Below are positions 34,203-41,380 of a stretch of DNA of 51,287 nt, one piece after another. The position numbers and the translations under genes were made by a program. The notes under the pieces were generated by a model, which made no database searches, was not told the DNA's origin, and saw nothing but the letters and a program-made list of their open reading frames with translations. How positions within the stretch are numbered: the stretch's first letter is position 1; each line of letters starts with the position of its first letter. The DNA is from Elusimicrobiota bacterium (GTDB lineage: Bacteria > Elusimicrobiota > Elusimicrobia > UBA1565 > UBA9628): the NCBI GenBank assembly GCA_016191335.1, contig JACPOW010000038.1, positions 1-51,287 on the forward strand. Direction: 5' to 3'.

Positions 34203-34894
34203 CGCTTCGTCTCCGTGGTGAGGAAAGATTCGGCCGCGGCGAGATCCTCGGGGCGGTCGACGTCGAGGGATTTAGATAAGGTGATGCCCATGACGACCTC
34301 GCCGGAGGCGACGAGCTCCCGCCAAAAATCGCGCAAGCGAGAGTGCCGGCCAGGTTGAGGTAAAGCCGTCGCGGCCTTCCGAGTCATGTAATAAAGGCCG
34401 CAAGTGACGGCGTTCTTCCGCTTGGCGTCGTCGCCCAACGCCGTCACGCGCGCGCCGTCGACATCGGCCCACAGGGGCTTCTCGTCGTCGACATGTGATG
34501 TTAAAGCTAATCCCGCGGTCGCCTTCGCCGTGCGGCATTCGTTGATGAACCGCGCGACGTCGTCCGGCCGGATCAAAGCGTCCACCGTGCTGACCACGAA
34601 CTCCTCTTCCGTTTCCGCCAGCCTCAGGGACACCAGGCGGAAGGACTCGAACGACGAAGCGGTGTCCGCCGTGACGAAATCGAACTTCATCGCCGGGAAG
34701 GCGGCGCGCAGGCTGGGCGCGACCGCCCCGCCCCGGCCGTTGGTCAGGACCGTGAGCTCCGAGCAACCGGCGGCGCGCAACCCGTCCACAATCCAATGGG
34801 AAAGAGGCCTCCCCGCCACGGGCACCAGGGGCTTAATCACGGACAAATGGCTCAGGCGCGACCCCTCGCCGGCGGCGATGATCGCGGCTTTCAT
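34199..34894 (-). CDS. Nucleotidyltransferase (sugar/cyclitol-phosphate type)
   Basis: 231 residues from ATG 34894, overlapping the HAD stop (ATGA). N-terminus KAAIIAAGEGSRL followed by KPLVPVAGRPL is the full nucleotidyltransferase signature. The metal-site Asp lies in VVSTVDALIRP and a C-terminal DVDRPEDL matches the DIDTPED found in LicC- and MobA-like cytidylyltransferases. It would activate a phosphate as an NDP derivative, most simply inositol phosphate to CDP-inositol for the CDP-alcohol transferase. That assignment is inference from context. Local GC is lower than average for the window. Confidence 0.85.
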   Translation of the reverse strand: MKAAIIAAGEGSRLSHLSVIKPLVPVAGRPLSHWIVDGLRAAGCSELTVLTNGRGGAVAPSLRAAFPAMKFDFVTADTASSFESFRLVSLRLAETEEEFVVSTVDALIRPDDVARFINECRTAKATAGLALTSHVDDEKPLWADVDGARVTALGDDAKRKNAVTCGLYYMTRKAATALPQPGRHSRLRDFWRELVASGEVVMGITLSKSLDVDRPEDLAAAESFLTTETKR

Positions 34895-35556
34895 CCGAGG
34901 ACGGCCTCGAGGTCGGCGACCGAGCGGATCGTCCAGTCCTGCCCGGCGTCCGGCGCCTTGTCCGCGACCGAGATCAGCGCCCGCTTCATCCCGACGCCTT
35001 CGGCGCCCTTCATGTCGCGCTTGATCGAGTCCCCGACCATGACGCACTCCGCCGGATCCGCGCCGACGGCCTTCGCGGCGTGGAGGAAGATCGCCGCCTC
35101 GGGCTTGATCACCCCGAGGACCCCGGAGTCGGCCACGACGGTGAAGAACGGCCGCAGGCCCTCGGCCGCGAGCAGGCCTTCGAGGTTGCCGTAGAAATTG
35201 GACACGACGCCGAGCCGGTAGCGGCCGGCCAGCCGCCCGAGCACGGGAGTCAGGCGCTGGAACTGGCCGCGGCAGTCCGCGACGAAGCGGCCGGCGATGG
35301 GGTCGACGAGGTCGCCGCGTTCCGGGGCCACGGCCTTGAGGACGTCCTCGACCTGAAGACGCACCGTCTGCGCGAGGTCCAGGCCTTTGAGCGCGTGGCG
35401 GGCGTGCAGGTTGTCGTCCGAATCGTAGAAAGCGCGCTCGAGCCGTTCCAGCGGTACGTTCAAGCCGGCTTCCTTATAAAGGGGGAGGAAGCGCTCGAGC
35501 CAGGTGGTTCCATCGGCGTCGAGGGTCCCCCCATAGTCGAACAGCAGGGACTTCAT
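34891..35556 (-). CDS. HAD-superfamily protein with DYGGT motif
   Basis: 221 residues. Motif I is LLFDYGGTLD, motif II VVSNF, motif III lysine in VIKPEAAIF and motif IV VMVGDSIKRDM, with a helical C1 cap between. The nucleophile Asp is present, but the position two residues on, usually an acid/base Asp in HAD phosphatases, is Gly. It may still act on a phosphate ester as related DYGGT proteins may, or have another role. It is the first gene of the inositol operon. The ATG at 35556 lies exactly 6 bases after a perfect TATAAT, implying a leaderless mRNA. Confidence 0.82.
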   Translation of the reverse strand: MKSLLFDYGGTLDADGTTWLERFLPLYKEAGLNVPLERLERAFYDSDDNLHARHALKGLDLAQTVRLQVEDVLKAVAPERGDLVDPIAGRFVADCRGQFQRLTPVLGRLAGRYRLGVVSNFYGNLEGLLAAEGLRPFFTVVADSGVLGVIKPEAAIFLHAAKAVGADPAECVMVGDSIKRDMKGAEGVGMKRALISVADKAPDAGQDWTIRSVADLEAVLG

Positions 35557-35571
35557 CCTCGGATTATACCA
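35557..35571 (-). promoter_or_regulatory. Extended -10 promoter of the inositol operon, leaderless geometry
   Basis: Minus strand TGG-TATAAT (hexamer 35568-35563), then CCGAGG, then ATG 35556. The 6-base gap places the start of transcription on the A of the ATG. No -35 hexamer is evident. Confidence 0.6.
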
Positions 35572-35610
35572 AAATTCATCCGCGCACCGTCGGAGAGGTA
35601 AACGCGAACC

Positions 35611-35639
35611 TTGACAGGATTTGTGAAACCTGTTAGTAA
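35611..35639 (+). promoter_or_regulatory. Promoter of the outer membrane barrel gene
   Basis: TTGACA (35611-35616), 17-base spacer ending AACCTGT, and TAGTAA (35634-35639). TG one base before the -10 gives an extended -10. The predicted start near 35646 leaves a 20-base leader with a G-rich ribosome-binding site. Confidence 0.65.
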
Positions 35640-35666
35640 TACAGGCTGCTGTCCGTCAGGGGGGTT

Positions 35667-36401
35667 ATGGGGCGATGGCTTCTTGTTGCATTAACGGCGT
35701 TATTTGCGGCCTCAGCGCGAGCTCAGGACTCGAAATCCATCCTGGCGATTCCGGGCAGCCGGCATGAGATCGCGCTCCAACTCGGCGCGTTCCGCCCGAC
35801 GGCCCGTTTCGGCATCAACGGCGTGACGGGGGACAAGGGCGAGAGGTTCGGCGGCACGGGTTTCCTGTTCGTGATCGATTATTTCCATCGGGTGACTTCG
35901 GTTCTGTCGGCGGGCCTCGAAGGCCTCCATATCAACCGCGGGACCTACGAACTCAAGAACCTTGCTTTCGCCGCTCAGTTCGCCGGCGCAAGCACCCAGG
36001 TTCGAGGAAATACGACGGCTCTTCTCGCGACGCTGCGCCTTCGCCCGGCGGGGACCGGGATTCGTCCTTATCTCCTCGGGGGCATCGGCGTTCACATGAC
36101 GACCATGGACGCCTTCATGCAGTCCCCGCCGGGAACCTACTGGGGAGGAGCTTTCGGGCCGGAGATGAACGTCGTCCAAGGCGGTTCGACGGGGCTCATC
36201 GGGACGGTGCGCGGCGGCATCGAGCGGACGTTCGCCGACAATGGGACCGTGGGCCTCGAGGTCGGTTGGATCGGGATCCCGGCCCAACGCTATTCTCGAA
36301 CGGCGTTGGGCCGCGGGATACTGCCCAACGACATCGTTTCCCGCGGAGACGGCCTCACCGTCTCCGCGAAGTTCGGTTATCGTTTCGGCGGAGGGTATTG
36401 A
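35667..36401 (+). CDS. Outer membrane beta-barrel protein
   Basis: 244 residues with signal peptide (MGRWLLVALTALFAASARA). The mature sequence alternates polar and aromatic residues in 8-10 strands, with phrases common in small OmpA/Opa-type barrels (EIALQLGAFRPTARFG, GIRPYLLGGIGVHMT, GLTVSAKFGYRFGGGY). It ends near an aromatic residue, as BAM substrates do. Codon use is less GC-biased than that of neighbours. It has its own promoter, and its end overlaps the -35 box of the promoter ahead of pilM, with a terminator beyond that. Function unknown. Confidence 0.75.
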   Translation: MGRWLLVALTALFAASARAQDSKSILAIPGSRHEIALQLGAFRPTARFGINGVTGDKGERFGGTGFLFVIDYFHRVTSVLSAGLEGLHINRGTYELKNLAFAAQFAGASTQVRGNTTALLATLRLRPAGTGIRPYLLGGIGVHMTTMDAFMQSPPGTYWGGAFGPEMNVVQGGSTGLIGTVRGGIERTFADNGTVGLEVGWIGIPAQRYSRTALGRGILPNDIVSRGDGLTVSAKFGYRFGGGY

Positions 36402-36426
36402 CAGCACGCCGGGAACCTGTTATAAC
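36398..36426 (+). promoter_or_regulatory. Strong sigma70-like promoter upstream of pilM
   Basis: TTGACA (36398-36403), which includes the stop codon of the barrel gene, a 17-base spacer ending AACCTGT, and TATAAC (36421-36426) with an extended TG. Predicted start about 36433. Confidence 0.75.
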
Positions 36427-36445
36427 TCCGTGCCGCACAAAAAAC

Positions 36446-36495
36446 GCGCCGAGTCCGACCTCCCGGGGAATACGGGGGGGCGTCGGCGCTTTTTT
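36446..36495 (+). terminator. Hairpin with T-tract between the promoter and pilM
   Basis: GCGCCGA (36446-36452) pairs with TCGGCGC (36483-36489), with an inner CTCCCG/CGGGGG stem, followed by TTTTTT and preceded by AAAAAA. It works on paper in both directions. It can end the barrel gene's transcript, and it also lies about 13 bases after the predicted start for pilM. Confidence 0.8.
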
Positions 36496-36536
36496 ATCGG
36501 CCGGTGGGGCCGTCGAGCGTGGTTCCAAGGAGATAA

Positions 36537-37679
36537 ATGCCTAAGATCGAAGCGGTCCAGGAGAAGCTCGGAGCCCTCAAGGGGCTCGCCGAGATGTTCC
36601 TCGGCCCCAAGGACGTCGTCGGCATCGACGTCGGCTCCTATGCGGTCAAGGTCGTCCTCTTCAAGCTCGAGGCCGGCGCGTACCACCTCAAGGCCTGGGG
36701 CCATCTGCCCCTCGGCGCGAAGGCGGACGCGGGCCCCGACGAGAAGAAGGCGGCCGTGATCAACGCGCTGCGCGCCTTCTTCATCGAGAAGGGCGTCAAG
36801 GTCCGGGACATCGCGACCTCCCTGTCCGGCAACGCCGTGATTGTGCGCTACGTCAAGTTCCCGCGCCTGACCAAGGTGGAGCTCATGTCGACCTTGGCCA
36901 CCGAGGCCGAGCCGTTCATCCCTTTCGACATCAACGAAGTCCAGCTCGGCTTCCACATCCTCAGCGAGATCGTCGAGGACGGCCAGAAGAAGATGGAGAC
37001 CGTCCTCGTCGCGGCCAAGCGCGAGCTCGTCGTCCAGCGCCTCGAGATCCTGCAGGGCGCCGGCCTGACCCCCGCGATCATCGACGTGGACAGCTTCGCG
37101 CTCGAGAACGTCCACGAGAAGACCCGCGACGCGAAGGAAGGCCCGGGCGCGACGCTCTATCTCAACATCGGCCACATGGTGACGAACCTCTCGATCGTGG
37201 AGAGCGGGGTGACGCGCGTCGTGCGCGACATGTTCATCGCGGGCAACACGATGACGAAGGCGATCATGAAGGCCTTCCAGTGCGACGCCGCCAAGGCCGA
37301 GGAACTCAAGCACTCGCGCGGCGTGTTCGTCGACCCCGCGGAGAAGGAGAAGGCCCTCTCGGACGGCGACCGCGACGGCCTCGGCGTGTCCCAGGCCGTC
37401 GGCCAGGTCGCGCGCGACCTCGTCGCCGAGGTCCATCGCTCCGTCGACTTCTATCTCTCGCAGGGGCCGGACCGCTCGATCGGGCGCATCATGCTCACGG
37501 GGGGCACCGCGCGCCTCAAGAACCTCGACAAGCACCTCGCGCAGGAGCTGAAGGTCCCGGTTTCCGTGCTCAACCCCTTCTCGCTCGCCAAGGGCGGAGA
37601 CGTCGTGCCGGAGGCCCTGGCCCCCTCGTTCGGCGTCGCGGCGGGACTCGCGCTCCGTCAGAACAGGGACTGGGAATAG
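36537..37679 (+). CDS. pilM: Type IV pilus assembly protein PilM
   Basis: 380 residues. Actin-like fold with VVGIDVGSYAVKVV (phosphate 1), RYVKFPRL, the FIPFDINEVQLGFHIL region typical of PilM, YLNIGHMVTNLSIVE (phosphate 2) and IMLTGGTARLKNL (adenosine motif). PilM is the cytoplasmic ring that binds the N-terminal tail of PilN in the alignment subcomplex. The N-terminal 25 residues are an extra helix. AAGGAG lies 6 bases before the ATG. It is first in pilM-N-O-P-Q. Confidence 0.95.
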   Translation: MPKIEAVQEKLGALKGLAEMFLGPKDVVGIDVGSYAVKVVLFKLEAGAYHLKAWGHLPLGAKADAGPDEKKAAVINALRAFFIEKGVKVRDIATSLSGNAVIVRYVKFPRLTKVELMSTLATEAEPFIPFDINEVQLGFHILSEIVEDGQKKMETVLVAAKRELVVQRLEILQGAGLTPAIIDVDSFALENVHEKTRDAKEGPGATLYLNIGHMVTNLSIVESGVTRVVRDMFIAGNTMTKAIMKAFQCDAAKAEELKHSRGVFVDPAEKEKALSDGDRDGLGVSQAVGQVARDLVAEVHRSVDFYLSQGPDRSIGRIMLTGGTARLKNLDKHLAQELKVPVSVLNPFSLAKGGDVVPEALAPSFGVAAGLALRQNRDWE

Positions 37680-37686
37680 CGCCGCC

Positions 37687-38229
37687 ATGATCAAGATCAA
37701 CCTCGTCCCCACGGAGATCCTCGCCAAGGCCAGGCAGCGTCAGCTGCTGCTCCAGGCGTCCGTCGTCGGCGGCCTGCTGGTCCTGATTCTCGTCCTCGTG
37801 TCCTTCGGCCACTGGTACGGCAAGCGCTCGCTCGAGATCGAGCTGGCCAACAACGAGGCCGAGCTCAAGCGCCTCGACGCGGTCGTCAAGCAGGTCGAGG
37901 AGCTCGAGAAGGCGGCCGCCGCCGTGCGCGCCCGGCTCGGCGTGATCGAGAACCTCCTGCTCGGCCGCTCCTTCTACCCCATCTTCATGTCGGAGTTCGC
38001 CCGCTCGGTCCCGGCCGGCGTCAAGGTCAACTCGATGAACACGACCGCGGCGACGCCCGGCACCATCAAGCTCCTCATCACCGGCACCGCGAACACCAAC
38101 GAGGATATCGCGGCCTGGGTGAAGACCCTGGAGAAGAACCCCAAGTTCGGCCTGGTCGAGCTCGGGGCCGTGACCGTCGCCGGGATGACCTACAACTTCG
38201 GGCTGACGGCGACGTACACGAGCAAATAA
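37687..38229 (+). CDS. pilN: Type IV pilus assembly protein PilN
   Basis: 180 residues. The conserved PilM-binding tail IKINLVPTE is at the very N-terminus, followed by one membrane helix (about 24-42), a coiled coil (EAELKRLDAVVKQVEELEKA) and a periplasmic ferredoxin-like domain. It starts 7 bases after pilM and forms the inner membrane heterodimer with PilO. Size and layout are standard. Confidence 0.93.
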   Translation: MIKINLVPTEILAKARQRQLLLQASVVGGLLVLILVLVSFGHWYGKRSLEIELANNEAELKRLDAVVKQVEELEKAAAAVRARLGVIENLLLGRSFYPIFMSEFARSVPAGVKVNSMNTTAATPGTIKLLITGTANTNEDIAAWVKTLEKNPKFGLVELGAVTVAGMTYNFGLTATYTSK

Positions 38230-38230
38230 C

Positions 38231-38776
38231 ATGGCCATGCAACTCTCGAAACAGCAGCAGCAGTACCTCGGCGCCGGCGCCGTGCTGTTCGTCGTCTTCA
38301 TCGGCCTCTACGTCAAGTTCTTCTGGCTGCCGATCGCCCAGGCCAAGGCCGAGGCGACCGCGAAGATCGAGGAGATCGAAGCCAAGATCGCGAAGGCCAA
38401 GCAGCAGGCGGCCCGCCTCGAGCGCCTGCAGGCCGAGATCGCGAGCCTCAACGAGCGCGCGGCCGAGGCCGAGAAGCGCCTGCCCAAGACGAAGTCCGTC
38501 CCCGACATCCTGCTCACCCTCTCGGCGCTCGCCCAGAAGAACCGCGTCATCATCCAGAGCTTCGCCCCCGGGCCGATGAAGAGCCAGACCTACTTCACCG
38601 AGCTCCAGTACCCGCTGTCGGTGCGGGGGTCTTATCACAACATCGGCCGGTTCCTGGCCGCCCTCTCCCTGGAGGAGCGCATCTTCAACGTCAGCGGCGT
38701 CAACTATCCGTCGGCGGACGGGGTCGGCGACATGACCGTGACCTTCATGCTGCTCTCGTACCAGTACAAAGGATGA
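38231..38776 (+). CDS. pilO: Type IV pilus assembly protein PilO
   Basis: 181 residues. Short cytoplasmic Gln-rich N-terminus, one membrane helix (about 14-33), a long coiled coil (AEATAKIEEIEAKIAKAKQQ), then a ferredoxin-like domain with YPLSVRGSYHNIGRFLAAL, characteristic of PilO. Two ATGs are possible (38231 and 38237). Partner of PilN. The stop overlaps the pilP start. Confidence 0.93.
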   Translation: MAMQLSKQQQQYLGAGAVLFVVFIGLYVKFFWLPIAQAKAEATAKIEEIEAKIAKAKQQAARLERLQAEIASLNERAAEAEKRLPKTKSVPDILLTLSALAQKNRVIIQSFAPGPMKSQTYFTELQYPLSVRGSYHNIGRFLAALSLEERIFNVSGVNYPSADGVGDMTVTFMLLSYQYKG

Positions 38777-39267
38777 TGACCATCACTCTCGTTTTACTCC
38801 TCGCGACGGCCGCATTCGCCGCACCGGCGGCGAATGTTTCCGTTATACCCGTGGCGCACTCGACGGCGGCCGCGCAGGCGCCGATCGGCGCCTCGACCCA
38901 GACCGTCTCGACCATCTACACCGGCGACCGGGTGCGCGATCCGTTCCTGCCTGCCGCGATGGGCGGCGCGCGCTCCGTCCGCCGGGAGGACGCGAAGACC
39001 GAGGGCCCGGAGGTCGTGGACATCCACGGCATGACCTTGCGCGGCATCATGAGGGATCCGAAGATCGATTACGCCCTTTTCACGGCGGAGACCGGCGGCA
39101 CCTATCTCCTCCGCGGAGGGAAGCTCTACAACGAACGCAACAAGGCGGTCCCGGGCATCACCGGCGCCATCAAGCTCAAGCAGAAGACCGTGGAGCTCGT
39201 CACGCCGGACAAGGACGTCCAGGTGTTCCGTCTCGGCGAGGACGAAAAGGAAAAGGAGAAGCCGTAG
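38773..39267 (+). CDS. pilP: PilP-like pilus assembly protein
   Basis: 164 residues. Position between pilO and pilQ, a D-R-V-R-D-P-F-L segment and a short beta domain (LRGIMRDPKIDYALFTAETG, YLLRGGKLYNERN) match PilP, which links PilNO to the secretin. The signal peptide ends AFA-A without a lipobox Cys, so unlike classical PilP this protein would not be a lipoprotein. Start ATG 38773 overlaps the pilO stop; a second ATG follows at 38776. Confidence 0.85.
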   Translation: MMTITLVLLLATAAFAAPAANVSVIPVAHSTAAAQAPIGASTQTVSTIYTGDRVRDPFLPAAMGGARSVRREDAKTEGPEVVDIHGMTLRGIMRDPKIDYALFTAETGGTYLLRGGKLYNERNKAVPGITGAIKLKQKTVELVTPDKDVQVFRLGEDEKEKEKP

Positions 39268-39280
39268 CCGCGGAGAATCT

Positions 39281-41374
39281 ATGATCAACCAACACACGAA
39301 GAAGGCCCTGTCCGCGGCGCTCGCCGTCATCCTCGCGGTCCCCGGGGGCGTCCTCCCCGCGCTCGCGGCTGACGCGGCGCCGGCTCCGGCCGTCTTCCAA
39401 GGCGTCGAGGTCACCGATGACCTCGTCACGATCAAGCTCAGCACCGCGGTCCTCTACAACAGCTTCCTGACGCAGACGCCTCCCCGCCTCGTGATGGAGC
39501 TCCTGGACACCAAGCACGAGGGGCCGACCCAGTCCGCCAAGGGCAAGGGCGCGTTCCTCTCCGGCGTGCGCTCGAGCCAGTTCGAGAAGTCGCCGCGCCT
39601 GATCACCCGCGTCGTGATGGACCTCGTGAAGATGGCCGGCTACAAGGTCGCCACGACCAAGAACGGCCTGGCCGTGCAGATCGTCGGCTCGGTCTCGGAC
39701 GCTCCCGACGCGGCCGCCGCGCCGAAGGCTCCCGCGGCCCCCGCCGCCCCGAAGCTCCCCGCCGTCAAGCCCGTCGTCGCCAAGCGCGCGGCCGCGGCGG
39801 CCGCCCCGGCGCCCGTCGCAGTCGCTCCCGCGGCGGCCCCCGCGGCCGCGCCCGAACCCGCGCCCGTCGCCGCCCCCGAACCCGCGCCGAAGGCGAAGCC
39901 TCGCCTCAACATCACCGCCGCGCAGGCCATGCGCCGCGCGGGGCTCGACAAGACGATGACCACGGAGCTCGCCGCCTCGGCCCAGGCCTCCGACGTCACC
40001 AAGATCAAATCCGAAGACGCCGTCGACGAGGACGAGGACGTCACACGGCGCGCGCCCGGAGGGCGCATCTTCCGGGACATCATGAGCCGTCTGCCTCGCG
40101 ACATCGTCACGCTCGACTTCGACAACACCGACATCCGCGACGTCATCCGCCTCCTCGCGGCCAAGGCCAAGATCAACATCGTCTTCGGCCCCGACGTCGC
40201 CGGCTCCTTGACCCTTCATCTCACGGACGTCCCCTTCAACGAGGCGTTCCGCACCGCGCTGTCGATGATGAAGCTGACGACCGACCAGGTCGGCGACAAC
40301 ATCCTGCGCGTGATCACGCCCGCCGAGCTGACGAAGCAGCGCACGACCTCGACGGCGATCACGAAGGTCTACGTCCTCAACTACGCGAAGGCGTCCGAGG
40401 TGAAGTCCACCATCGACTCGGTTCGCACCGCCGAGGGCCGCAGCGGCAGCTCGACCGCGGACACGAAGACGAACACCTTGATCGTGACCGACTCGCTCGA
40501 AGGCCAGCTGTCGACCGAGAACCTGATCTCGCAGATGGACCAGCGCCCGCGCCAGGTGCTCATCGAGACCAAGATCGTGGAGATCAACGCGAACTCCGGC
40601 CTCAACTACGGCGTGCAGTGGGACTACTACAGCTTGCAGCGGGGACGGGTCGGCGGTCAACAGGGCGACACCACCGTCGGCAGCGCGATCGGCCTTCCTG
40701 ATCCGTACAATCGCACCCTGGACAATAATTCGATCAAGACCGGCGGCGTGGCCGCCACTGGCGGCGTCGGCGCCGCAGGCCGCGGCACCGGCGTGGCGCT
40801 CGCCGCCGACCGCGTGTTCGGCGCGCTGACCTTGGGCCGCATCACGAACAACTTCATCCTCAACGCGACCTTGACCGCCGCGGCGTCCGAGGGCAAGGCG
40901 AAGATCCTGTCGGAGCCCAAGATCGCCACGCTCAACAACCAGCCGGCGAACATCAACGTCACGACGCAGATCCCTTATGTGACCTCGAACGTGGCCTCGA
41001 CCGGCGTGCAGACGCAGACGGTGAGCTACGTGACCACCGGCATCCAGCTGACGGTCACGCCGAGCATCAACGCCGACGGCCGCATCACCCTCCAGGTCAA
41101 CCCGAACGTGAGCCAGCCCTCGGCGACGGCCGCCGCGAGCAGCACCGGCGCGCCCGCCGTCGACGCGCGCACGGCCAACACGACCGTGCTCGTGCGCGAC
41201 GGCGAGACGATCGTGATCGGCGGCCTCATCACCGACACGCTCCAGGACACGATCGCCAAGGTCCCCCTGCTCGGCGACATTCCGATACTCGGCTGGCTGT
41301 TCAAGAAGAAGACCAAGACCCGCGTCCGCGCGGAGCTCCTGATCTTCGTGACGACGAGAATACTCCCCGACTAG
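39281..41374 (+). CDS. pilQ: Type IV pilus secretin PilQ
   Basis: 697 residues. Signal peptide about 1-30. One AMIN domain (about 35-140) for peptidoglycan binding. A Pro/Ala linker (about 145-215) is followed by the N0 domain (DIVTLDFDNTDIRDVIRLLA) and one N1 domain (VYVLNYAKASEVKSTID to LSTENLISQMD). The secretin core carries RPRQVLIETKIVEIN, and the C-terminus VPLLGDIPILGWLFK with ELLIFVTTRIL is unmistakable. A Gly/Ala/Asn-rich stretch at about 450-510 is probably the gate-loop region. It forms the outer membrane pore of the pilus. GGAG precedes the ATG. Confidence 0.96.
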   Translation: MINQHTKKALSAALAVILAVPGGVLPALAADAAPAPAVFQGVEVTDDLVTIKLSTAVLYNSFLTQTPPRLVMELLDTKHEGPTQSAKGKGAFLSGVRSSQFEKSPRLITRVVMDLVKMAGYKVATTKNGLAVQIVGSVSDAPDAAAAPKAPAAPAAPKLPAVKPVVAKRAAAAAAPAPVAVAPAAAPAAAPEPAPVAAPEPAPKAKPRLNITAAQAMRRAGLDKTMTTELAASAQASDVTKIKSEDAVDEDEDVTRRAPGGRIFRDIMSRLPRDIVTLDFDNTDIRDVIRLLAAKAKINIVFGPDVAGSLTLHLTDVPFNEAFRTALSMMKLTTDQVGDNILRVITPAELTKQRTTSTAITKVYVLNYAKASEVKSTIDSVRTAEGRSGSSTADTKTNTLIVTDSLEGQLSTENLISQMDQRPRQVLIETKIVEINANSGLNYGVQWDYYSLQRGRVGGQQGDTTVGSAIGLPDPYNRTLDNNSIKTGGVAATGGVGAAGRGTGVALAADRVFGALTLGRITNNFILNATLTAAASEGKAKILSEPKIATLNNQPANINVTTQIPYVTSNVASTGVQTQTVSYVTTGIQLTVTPSINADGRITLQVNPNVSQPSATAAASSTGAPAVDARTANTTVLVRDGETIVIGGLITDTLQDTIAKVPLLGDIPILGWLFKKKTKTRVRAELLIFVTTRILPD

Positions 41375-41380
41375 GCCCCG

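Noticed and set aside
36433-36536. Cyclic-di-GMP (GEMM) riboswitch ahead of the pilus operon
   Set aside because: The leader lacks the GEMM core sequence and tetraloop-receptor arrangement; it folds as a simple terminator hairpin.
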